Source: Vibrio ouci | Lineage (GTDB): Bacteria; Pseudomonadota; Gammaproteobacteria; Enterobacterales; Vibrionaceae | Assembly: GCF_004551525.1 (NCBI RefSeq) | Contig: NZ_SATR01000042.1 | Coordinates: 1 to 33,926, forward strand | Direction of reading: 5' to 3' | Length of the DNA: 33,926 bases | Part shown: piece by piece, positions 7,629-14,914 of the stretch | Layout: each line of letters starts with the position of its first letter | Numbering within the stretch: the first letter of the stretch is position 1 | Position numbers and translations under genes: made by a program | Notes under the pieces: generated by a model | What the model was told of the DNA's origin: nothing | What the model saw: the letters and a program-made list of their open reading frames with translations, nothing else | The model's database searches: none

Positions 7629-9149
7629 ATGTTAAAAACTCCTCTAAAAGCACTCGCACTTTCGGTTGTATTCGCATTCTCTGGCTATTCCGTCGCGGCT
7701 AACAGCAGTTATAACACCGACGTTCCTAAGAGCATCATGACGCCAGATCATGTTGAAACCAGTATTGGTTCGTTAGAGTTTAAAGATGGCGTACCAACTG
7801 ACGAGACCAGTCAAAAGATCTACGATAACTTAGATACCATTCGAGCGACGGAAGTGTTCCTCAATGCAATCCCAATGGCTTCTCTTGAAGCGATTCGATT
7901 AGGCCATGAACAGATGGGAATTACTCAATCTAACCAAGTCATGATCTTTGATAAGCTGATGAACTCGAATCCGCTCTTCCTAACGGGTAACACTGATACT
8001 GTTTATGCCTCTGCATTCCTTGATTTAGAGCGTGACGGCCCAACTGTGATTGAAGTACCGCCAGGCATGGGGCCAACCACAGTTAATGATGCATTCTTCC
8101 GCTTTGTGACCGACCTTGGTGTCGTTGGCCCGGACAAAGGCAAAGGCGGGAAATACCTTGTTCTACCGCCAAACTACCAAGGCGAGATTCCTGAAGGTTA
8201 CTTTGTGTCACGTTCAACGAGTTACGTTAACTGGTTTATTGCGCGTGGCTTCCTGAAAGATGGTAAGCCTGACGCGGCAATCAATGCATATAAAGCGAAG
8301 CTGAAGATTTACCCGCTAGCCAAGAAAGCGAATCCGCCGAAAATGGAATTCACTTCTGGTAGCGAAAAACCATTTAACACCATTCACGCTAACGATGAGC
8401 ATTTCTACGACGAAATTAAAACCGTTCTGGATAAAGAGCCGATCTCTTTCATCGATCCTGAGTTGCGCGGTTTGATGTCGAGTATTGGGCTGCAAAAGAA
8501 TAAGCCGTTCCAGCCTGATGAGCGTATGAAAAAACTGCTCGCGGATGGTGTCGCAATTGGTAATGCGACTGCGCGAAGCTTATATTTCCAACCAAGAGAT
8601 AAGTCAGCTTATAAGTATGATGACCGTCAGTGGAAAACCGCATTTATCGGTGGTGATTACCAATGGCTAATCGATGGTGGCGAAGGTGGTCGTAACTTAG
8701 ATGCTCGTACCTATTTCTTCTACGTGGCGACGGTGAATACTCCGGCAATGGCACTTAAGCTTATCGATAAAGGCTCGCAGTACGCGTTGGCCGATACTTC
8801 GATAGACGGTGAATTCCTAGATGGCAGCAAAACGTACAAACTAAACATTCCAGCGAATGTTCCAGCTAAGAACTTCTGGTCTGTGGTTGCTTACGATCCG
8901 CAAACGCGCTCTGAGCTGCAAACTGGCCAGCCATTTCCAAGTAAGAACAACAAGCGTGATGACTTTATTGAGAACGCCGATGGGTCTGTAACTTTGTACT
9001 TCGGTCCAACGTCGCCAAAAGGTAAAGAATCAAACTGGATTCAAACCGTACCGGGTAAAGGCTGGTTTAGCATCCTACGTCTATACGGCCCACAAGAAGC
9101 GTGGTATGACGAAAGTTGGAAGCCAGGTGATATCGAGTTAGTAAACTAA
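7629..9149 (+). CDS. Exported DUF1254/DUF1214 domain protein
   Basis: Function unknown. The 506-residue precursor starts with a signal peptide (LKALALSVVFAFSGYSVA, cleavage about residue 23). A DUF1254 region follows (about 50-180, with FLTGNTDTVYASAFLDLERDGPTVIEVPPG shared in pattern by the family), and a DUF1214 region lies near the C-terminus (about 385-495, FWSVVAYDPQTRS to GWFSILRLYGP). This two-domain form is common in proteobacteria and marine bacteria, usually as a lone periplasmic gene. Upstream TAGGTAAATCT is a modest ribosome-binding site. A divergent LysR gene is the probable regulator, and a strong terminator follows. I give no catalytic role. Confidence 0.9.
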   Translation: MLKTPLKALALSVVFAFSGYSVAANSSYNTDVPKSIMTPDHVETSIGSLEFKDGVPTDETSQKIYDNLDTIRATEVFLNAIPMASLEAIRLGHEQMGITQSNQVMIFDKLMNSNPLFLTGNTDTVYASAFLDLERDGPTVIEVPPGMGPTTVNDAFFRFVTDLGVVGPDKGKGGKYLVLPPNYQGEIPEGYFVSRSTSYVNWFIARGFLKDGKPDAAINAYKAKLKIYPLAKKANPPKMEFTSGSEKPFNTIHANDEHFYDEIKTVLDKEPISFIDPELRGLMSSIGLQKNKPFQPDERMKKLLADGVAIGNATARSLYFQPRDKSAYKYDDRQWKTAFIGGDYQWLIDGGEGGRNLDARTYFFYVATVNTPAMALKLIDKGSQYALADTSIDGEFLDGSKTYKLNIPANVPAKNFWSVVAYDPQTRSELQTGQPFPSKNNKRDDFIENADGSVTLYFGPTSPKGKESNWIQTVPGKGWFSILRLYGPQEAWYDESWKPGDIELVN

Positions 9150-9166
9150 TTGTCACAACAACTAGT

Positions 9167-9197
9167 AAAAAGGCAGCGTTTAATACGCTGCCTTTTT
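9167..9197. terminator. Bidirectional rho-independent terminator
   Basis: AAAAAGGCAGCG pairs perfectly with CGCTGCCTTTTT around a 7-base loop. The A and T tracts serve both the DUF1254 gene (plus) and the converging LysR-like gene (minus). Confidence 0.92.
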
Positions 9198-9216
9198 GTA
9201 TTCTAAAGAGACGCTT

Positions 9217-10122
9217 TTACATGCTAGCCAATGTTTGTCGAATGGTCTCTTCTATCTTGTGCATCACCGGATGCTGATAGTTAATACGGTGGTAATGGAT
9301 GCCCACATCATAATGCATACGTTCGCAGTCCAAATAGAGCGGGACTTTTACCACGTTTTCAGGAAGGTCTTTACCTACCTCAAAGCACACCAGCATATGT
9401 TCGCCATTGGTCACACAGTCTAATGCACTACCTAATGATGCGACGGTTAAAGGTTGCTGCAGTGAAATGCCGACACTCTTTCGGATTCGTTCATAATAGG
9501 TATTACTGTCAAATGAGCCCATTGAAATCCGAACCGTTTTTGCGCCTGCAATCTCTTTAAGGTCTAACTTGTCACGACTCGCCAGTTGATGATTTTTGTG
9601 CAGATAGACATAGAGTTTAACCGAGCCCACTTTACGCTCTAGTAACTGATCATTGAACTCATTCGGGTAACCCGCAATGCCTACCGCTAGAGTGTCCGGT
9701 TTCGGAAATTCAATCCCATCGAGTGACCAATCAACAAAGGAAATTTTCGGCGTTGAGTCTGAAGTGGTAAGCCCATTAAGTAATGGCACAGTGATCAATC
9801 GGCTCAGTGGATTCACCACGTAGAAGAAAAACTCAAGTTGAGACTCCCCGCCTTCAAAGCGTTTCGCAGCATACGGCACTTGCTCTAACTGCTGCAGTGG
9901 CAATTCAATATAATCAATCAGCTGATTGGTAAACAAGGTCGGTGTATAAACGCCTTTCGACACAACGAATAGCTCGTCACCCAAGCTATCGCGACAATCT
10001 GAAAGATGACGGTTAAACGTCGCTCGGCTGATATCTAGGTCATGACAGACTTTAGCCTGAGCACGATGCCGATGAAGCAGCGATAAGAAGCGATATAGGT
10101 TGAGGTCAAAGCGATTTTTCAA
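9217..10122 (-). CDS. LysR-like transcriptional regulator (divergent member)
   Basis: A 301-residue LysR-type regulator. The N-terminus FDLNLYRFLSLLHRHRAQAK and ISRATFNRHLSDCRDSLGDELFVV follow the LysR helix-turn-helix pattern (residues 5-60), and the rest has the length and hydrophobic pattern of the effector domain. The usual sequence around the recognition helix is altered (NRHLSDCR instead of the common SxxIxxLE), so it is a divergent member. The only possible start is TTG at 10122: an in-frame stop lies three codons upstream and there is no ATG before the conserved DLNL. The start has a weak ribosome-binding site. It converges on the DUF1254 gene and shares its terminator. Target and ligand are unknown. 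Confidence 0.82.
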   Translation of the reverse strand: MKNRFDLNLYRFLSLLHRHRAQAKVCHDLDISRATFNRHLSDCRDSLGDELFVVSKGVYTPTLFTNQLIDYIELPLQQLEQVPYAAKRFEGGESQLEFFFYVVNPLSRLITVPLLNGLTTSDSTPKISFVDWSLDGIEFPKPDTLAVGIAGYPNEFNDQLLERKVGSVKLYVYLHKNHQLASRDKLDLKEIAGAKTVRISMGSFDSNTYYERIRKSVGISLQQPLTVASLGSALDCVTNGEHMLVCFEVGKDLPENVVKVPLYLDCERMHYDVGIHYHRINYQHPVMHKIEETIRQTLASM

Positions 10123-10307
10123 TTTCTGTTACTCGATTTAGCCATGGTTCGAGTGTCAATATATGCGACAACCGCATCCCATGCTTCAGAGATTGGTTAA
10201 AACTCCATCCGATAGCACAACAATGAGGTTTAAGCGTATCAAGATCACATATCTAGTGACACTTTATGCTAGAGTAACGCTCTGTTTCGCTTTTCTAATT
10301 TCTAGCT

Positions 10308-10709
10308 ATGTCCAAACTTACCCTTTCCATCGGAGCTATTGTTTCTGCCATTTCTGTTCTTCTTGCTTGGGTGTTTATTCCAACACATGTCAGACTCAGC
10401 AGTGAAATTTTAAGTAAACCAATTGGTAACGGCTTTCAGATTGTTGGCTATAAAGCTCTATCAACTAAACCAGAAGATGGAAAACTCAATCATTTCTTCC
10501 TGATTGATAGCAATGGCGACGTAAAAGATGCCGAACCATTTTTGATCACCTCTGACCCTTTCATTCAATTTGAAACCACAGACGAAAACAAACTCTCTTT
10601 GACAGTAAAAGGACGTATCAAACACTTTGATAACGATCTTTGGGTAGAGCGTGAAGATGGCACTGTCCAACACTGGTTCATCAGTGTTGATGCCGAGTAC
10701 ACTCGTTAG
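10308..10709 (+). CDS. Small single-pass membrane protein, unknown function
   Basis: I do not recognise this gene. The 133-residue product begins with one hydrophobic helix (residues 4-24, LTLSIGAIVSAISVLLAWVFI), then a soluble stretch of about 105 residues rich in beta pattern and acidic residues (FFLIDSNGDVKDAEPF, LWVEREDGTVQHWFISV). This suggests a membrane-anchored periplasmic domain. No cysteine is present. The start ATG has no clear ribosome-binding site, so translation is the weakest point. No other convincing gene covers this region and codon use looks normal. It ends 28 bp before an inverted repeat that leads into the pseudouridine synthase gene. Confidence 0.6.
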   Translation: MSKLTLSIGAIVSAISVLLAWVFIPTHVRLSSEILSKPIGNGFQIVGYKALSTKPEDGKLNHFFLIDSNGDVKDAEPFLITSDPFIQFETTDENKLSLTVKGRIKHFDNDLWVEREDGTVQHWFISVDAEYTR

Positions 10710-10737
10710 TAATTCTTTGTAGCATTCACATCTCAAA

Positions 10738-10769
10738 CAGGTAAAATCAGCGCCAATTGATTTTACCTG
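10738..10769. promoter_or_regulatory. Perfect 12-bp inverted repeat before the pseudouridine synthase gene
   Basis: CAGGTAAAATCA, loop GCGCCAAT, TGATTTTACCTG. No T-run follows on the plus strand, so it is a poor terminator. It ends 14 bp before the synthase ATG and could be a leader hairpin or an operator. Confidence 0.55.
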
Positions 10770-10783
10770 TAGTGAATAGTTAT

Positions 10784-12463
10784 ATGCACCACCCTCACGA
10801 CCTGTTTATCCGTTTCGACGCTGATATTTCCACCTATTCACTACCAGAAAAGTTCACCTTTCCGTTCTACTATCAAGCACACCCTTTATGTGTACTCGCA
10901 GCAAACCAGCTTCAAGAACACCTTAAACAACAGCAAGAGTGGCAGCACGACTTCGGACTCGATAACCCGGCCAAAGGCACAGGCAAGATGTTTGGTGTTT
11001 TGCTAGTTGAATCTGCACAAGGTGAGATTGGTTACTTGTCAGCTTTCTCAGGCAAAATCGCAGACTCAAACTTGCTACCGGGCTTTGTACCACCGGTATT
11101 TGATATGTTAGCTGAACAAAGCTTTTTCCGTTCAGAGTTAGCCGAAATCACTCAAGTCAGTGATGAGGTCAAGTCGCGCGAAGGCGAACCAAAACTACTG
11201 CAGCTTAGAGATGCGTTGAAGTCGGCACAAGAGCAATACCAAACAGAAGAACAAGCGCATCGAGCGCAGATGATTAGCAGCCGTGCTGAGCGCAAAGCGC
11301 GCCGAAAAACTGCAGAACAAACGCTAGATAAAACGGATGTGGATTCACTGCTCGTTGAGCTTGGGAAAGAGAGCGTGGCTGAAAAAAACGTTCTCAAATA
11401 CCTAAAGCTCGAATGGGACGCTAAAATTGCCGAGATTGAATTAGAGCTGAATGTGCTTGAAGACGAACTCACCTCGCTGAAAGACCAGCGCAAGCACATG
11501 TCCAATACTTTGCAAAACAAGTTGTTCGAACAGTACCGATTCTTAAATGCTAACGGCCAGCAAGAATCATTGAGAGCGATCTTCAAACCAACCGCAACAC
11601 CGACTCCACCAGCGGGTGCGGGTGAGTGCGCTGCACCAAAACTTCTACATTATGCGTTTAAGCATGGCTTTAAGCCGTTGGCATTGGCTGAGTTTTGGTG
11701 GGGGGTCTCGCCAAAATCAGAGATCAGGCAGCATGGTAAGTTCTACCCATCTTGCAATAGTAAATGCCAGCCAATTCTAGGCCACATGATGCAGGGCTTA
11801 TTGGTTGATGATAACCCACTAGAAGAGAACTGGGCGGAAGACAAAGAGCTTGAGATTCTTTTTGAAGATGAGTCAATGGTGGTCGTTAATAAGCCTTCTG
11901 GGCTGCTTTCCGTACCGGGCAAAACCATTTCTGATTCGGCATACACGCGCCTGCAGCAACGCTACCCTGACGTTGAAGGGCCTTTTGTGATTCATAGATT
12001 AGACATGGCGACCTCTGGCCTTTTGGTGTTTGCTCTGACCAAACGTGCCAATAAGAGCCTACAAAAACAGTTCATCTCACGTGGTGTGAAAAAGCGTTAT
12101 GTCGCACTACTTGATGGGACAATCGAAAAAGCTCAAGGTGAGATCAGTTTGCCAATGCGTGGCGATCCAGTAGACCGCCCTCGTCAGCTAGTCTGCTACG
12201 AACATGGCAAACCTGCAGAAACCTATTGGGAAGCCATTTCTACTATCGACAACAGAACCAAGTTATATCTATACCCGAAGACAGGTAGAACGCATCAACT
12301 ACGCGTTCACTGTGCCCACCACCTTGGACTCAATACCCCTATGGTTGGTGACACCTTATACGGTGAAAAAGCAGATAGGCTTCATCTTCATGCCGAGCGT
12401 TTAGAGTTTGATCACCCATACAGCGGTGAACGACTAAGTTTTCAGGTCGATTCGGAGTTTTAA
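10784..12463 (+). CDS. RluA-family pseudouridine synthase with long N-terminal extension
   Basis: Isomerises uridine to pseudouridine in structured RNA. The catalytic domain occupies about residues 355-555 of 559, with the signature FVIHRLDMATSGLLVFA (catalytic Asp 407), the KKRYVAL strand and TGRTHQLRVH. The first 350 residues hold a mixed domain (1-125), a charged coiled coil (about 135-240, many E/K/R and heptad leucines) and a conserved-looking segment ECAAPKLLHYAFKHGFKPLALAEFWWG. This long form occurs as a subfamily in gammaproteobacteria, to my recollection. I chose ATG 10784 (MHHPHDLF); a TTG nine codons upstream lies inside the inverted repeat. The target base is unknown, since family members act on both rRNA and tRNA. 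Confidence 0.93.
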   Translation: MHHPHDLFIRFDADISTYSLPEKFTFPFYYQAHPLCVLAANQLQEHLKQQQEWQHDFGLDNPAKGTGKMFGVLLVESAQGEIGYLSAFSGKIADSNLLPGFVPPVFDMLAEQSFFRSELAEITQVSDEVKSREGEPKLLQLRDALKSAQEQYQTEEQAHRAQMISSRAERKARRKTAEQTLDKTDVDSLLVELGKESVAEKNVLKYLKLEWDAKIAEIELELNVLEDELTSLKDQRKHMSNTLQNKLFEQYRFLNANGQQESLRAIFKPTATPTPPAGAGECAAPKLLHYAFKHGFKPLALAEFWWGVSPKSEIRQHGKFYPSCNSKCQPILGHMMQGLLVDDNPLEENWAEDKELEILFEDESMVVVNKPSGLLSVPGKTISDSAYTRLQQRYPDVEGPFVIHRLDMATSGLLVFALTKRANKSLQKQFISRGVKKRYVALLDGTIEKAQGEISLPMRGDPVDRPRQLVCYEHGKPAETYWEAISTIDNRTKLYLYPKTGRTHQLRVHCAHHLGLNTPMVGDTLYGEKADRLHLHAERLEFDHPYSGERLSFQVDSEF

Positions 12464-12529
12464 TACCGAGCAACCATAACTTAATAAGCCACTGTTCTAA
12501 TCACGACAAATATCTTTAATTGAACAAAA

Positions 12530-12559
12530 CTTACATTTAGACTACCCATACCGTATAAT
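12530..12559 (+). promoter_or_regulatory. Promoter for the TPR-GAF-GGDEF gene
   Basis: A perfect TATAAT at 12554-12559 with CTTACA at 12530-12535 (18-bp spacer; four matches to TTGACA). Transcription would start near 12566, leaving a leader of only about 18 nt. Confidence 0.6.
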
Positions 12560-12585
12560 CTCAACTCCGAGAAAGGAGTTGAGAT
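12558..12585 (+). promoter_or_regulatory. Palindrome covering -10 edge, ribosome-binding site and start codon
   Basis: ATCTCAACTCC, loop GAGAAA, GGAGTTGAGAT: 11 perfect base pairs. The right arm contains the GGAG ribosome-binding site and the first two bases of the ATG at 12584. The left arm overlaps the last two bases of the TATAAT box. It could be a protein-binding operator or, in a longer transcript, a hairpin that hides the ribosome-binding site. Confidence 0.7.
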
Positions 12586-14728
12586 GTCATCAGCCGCACT
12601 ACAAAAAATTCAAGCCTTACTGGCACAAATGCAAATCTATTATGGTGTAGAAGGCTTTCTGCGCCTTGAAGCCGCCATCAAAGAGATCTGTCTAGAGTAT
12701 GACTTCCCCCTCCCTCTTGCACACAAGCACTTTCTTGCGGGACTTCATCATGATCGCCACGACCAACTGGATGAGGCCATCACACAATACAATCTCAGTT
12801 TAAGCCACTGCACAATGGCAGATAAGCTGTTGGGCCTACACGTTCACATTCTGATGGGTTCCATTTACGCTGATCGTGAAGACTATCATCAGGCCCATCA
12901 ACTCTACAGCTACGTATTGGACAATACCCATTTTCTTGATAACAACTATCGCGCCTTCGCCTACACCAATATTAGCGACTTTCACCTGTGCTTAAAGCAA
13001 TACGAGTCGGCGCTAAAGCTTGCGTCACTCGGTGAGCAAAGTGCTCGCACGGTTGGTAACCATGTCAATCAGTCTATTTGCTTACTCAATATGGGCTACG
13101 CACTGGGCTATCTTGGTCAGTCAACTGAAGCGGTCAAATATATTAAGCAAGCAAAGCAGATAGCGAACTCGATGAACAATACCCGCGTGGAAGCAATCTC
13201 TAACGGTTACTTGGCTCAAGTGATGTCCGTTAACGAGGGTTTCCCTTTACAGACCGTTATCGAATATTTTGAGCAGGCTGAAGAGCTCTATAAGTTAGTC
13301 ATTGACACCCATAACCGCCAAGAAAACCTAGTCTACTTTGCTCAATATTTAGAAAAGCACGGCTTGGATGAGCGAGCAGAGCAAATTTGTCGAGAGCTGA
13401 CGTCAAAGATAGACGCCAACAGCAGTTTTAGCTTCTTTGAAATTGTGTACAGCACCTTAATACATCTTGCGGTTAAGCAAAATCTCCAGCCGGAGGTCAT
13501 TGCGCTACAAGGAGCTCTGAACAAAGCCACCAAGGCAGCGCTGGCACGCTCTCAAGACAAAGAGTATTCGGCAATTTTAACCAATGTAAAGCAATCCGCT
13601 GCTGCTCAAGAGCGTTTGCTGCTAGAACAAATGGAAGAGCACATTGGGTTGATCACCGAAATTGGCCAACACATTGCAACTTCGGACAGTATTAAGCAGC
13701 AACTGCCTTTTATCTTCGACAAGATTGGCGCTATTTTCCCAACCGACGAATTTGGCATTGCTCTGTATGACAGCAACAGCCAAATATTGAGCTATGACTA
13801 CTTTTACGATCGCGATGGTTTTGTCGAAAGCACGTCTATCGACTGTAACCGAGAGTACTCCGTCGGAAGCTATGTGGTGCAAACTAAAACCACGGTTCAC
13901 CTCAACCATATCGTTGAGGAGTCGTTTGACTCTATGGTGCCAACAGAAGATCGCCAAAAGGTTGATAGCATTCATTATGACAGGTCGAAACCGGTTCAAT
14001 CGATCATCTTGACGCCTATCACGCTTGGTAATCGCGTACTCGGTGTACTGTCGATTCAACACAAGCTGGCAGACCAATATCAGCAGTACCATCGTAATCT
14101 ATTCGAACAACTGGCTAGCTTTATCGCCATTGCACTAGAAAACCATGTGCAGAAACAACGGCTGCAGCAAGTGAATAGACAACTTGAAGTCCTGTCACAA
14201 ACGGATCCACTGACGGGACTGTATAACCGCTATCAACTCGACACTATTGGCCCAGAACTAACCCAGCACGCGGCAAACAAACAGAATAACCTAGCGGTGA
14301 TTATGATAGATATTGACTACTACAAAGGCTTCAATGACTTCTATGGGCACCAAATGGGTGATCGCGCTCTAACTGAAGTGGCAGCGGCGATGAAAACAAC
14401 ATTCTCTAGTAGCAATGATCATCTCTTTCGCTATGGTGGCGATGAATTCTTGATACTGTGCGACAACCAATCACTGCAAGAGATCGAGGATAAGCTACTC
14501 ACATTGCAAAAATCTATTGAATCACTAAGCCTTTCCAACCCGAGGTCGGCGTGTAGCCAGCTTTTGACCCTCTCTATAGGCGCGGTGAATTTCATGCAAG
14601 TTGAAAGCAAGCATGTGAGTTTCAATCTTTTGTGTAACCTTGCAGATAAAGAGCTGTATAAAGCAAAACAACGCGGACGAAATACTTTTCAGATGGTCAG
14701 TAGAACACTACAAAACGACCAAATCTAG
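12584..14728 (+). CDS. Cytoplasmic TPR-GAF-GGDEF diguanylate cyclase
   Basis: Probable cyclic di-GMP synthase. Of 714 residues, about 45-330 are tetratricopeptide-like helical repeats (for example AFAYTNISDFHLCLKQYESALKLA, ICLLNMGYALGYLGQSTEAVKY), about 355-525 is a GAF domain and about 535-705 is GGDEF. The active site FRYGGDEFLIL (618-622) and the metal-binding IMIDIDYYKGFND are intact, so activity is expected. The allosteric inhibitory RxxD motif is absent; SSND occupies its place. There is no membrane helix, so it should sense a cytosolic partner or ligand through TPR and GAF. The start is fixed by AAAGGAG and lies in a perfect palindrome. It is a single gene with its own terminator. Confidence 0.94.
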   Translation: MSSAALQKIQALLAQMQIYYGVEGFLRLEAAIKEICLEYDFPLPLAHKHFLAGLHHDRHDQLDEAITQYNLSLSHCTMADKLLGLHVHILMGSIYADREDYHQAHQLYSYVLDNTHFLDNNYRAFAYTNISDFHLCLKQYESALKLASLGEQSARTVGNHVNQSICLLNMGYALGYLGQSTEAVKYIKQAKQIANSMNNTRVEAISNGYLAQVMSVNEGFPLQTVIEYFEQAEELYKLVIDTHNRQENLVYFAQYLEKHGLDERAEQICRELTSKIDANSSFSFFEIVYSTLIHLAVKQNLQPEVIALQGALNKATKAALARSQDKEYSAILTNVKQSAAAQERLLLEQMEEHIGLITEIGQHIATSDSIKQQLPFIFDKIGAIFPTDEFGIALYDSNSQILSYDYFYDRDGFVESTSIDCNREYSVGSYVVQTKTTVHLNHIVEESFDSMVPTEDRQKVDSIHYDRSKPVQSIILTPITLGNRVLGVLSIQHKLADQYQQYHRNLFEQLASFIAIALENHVQKQRLQQVNRQLEVLSQTDPLTGLYNRYQLDTIGPELTQHAANKQNNLAVIMIDIDYYKGFNDFYGHQMGDRALTEVAAAMKTTFSSSNDHLFRYGGDEFLILCDNQSLQEIEDKLLTLQKSIESLSLSNPRSACSQLLTLSIGAVNFMQVESKHVSFNLLCNLADKELYKAKQRGRNTFQMVSRTLQNDQI

Positions 14729-14739
14729 TGATTCAATCA

Positions 14740-14765
14740 AACAGGCTCCTTTAGCCTGTTTTTTG
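14740..14765 (+). terminator. Rho-independent terminator
   Basis: AACAGGCT / AGCCTGTT stem with a 5-base loop, followed by TTTT; 11 bp past the cyclase stop. Confidence 0.88.
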
Positions 14766-14914
14766 TATGTAGTAATCGCCAAAATGAAAAAAGTGCAATA
14801 ACGTCTCATTTTTACGACAAAGGCATATGAGTGCAAATAATTGAAGATTCGGAACGATATACCATTTAACATTCGACCAGTTACTGATCATCGTTCCATA
14901 AAATCCGAGGCATT

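Noticed and set aside
11152..11586. 144-codon frame on the minus strand
   Set aside because: A serine-rich antisense product of the charged coiled-coil part of the pseudouridine synthase; low complexity from codon bias.
13622..14092. 156-codon frame on the minus strand
   Set aside because: Lies wholly within the GAF part of the TPR-GAF-GGDEF gene in antisense; no ribosome-binding site or recognisable domain.
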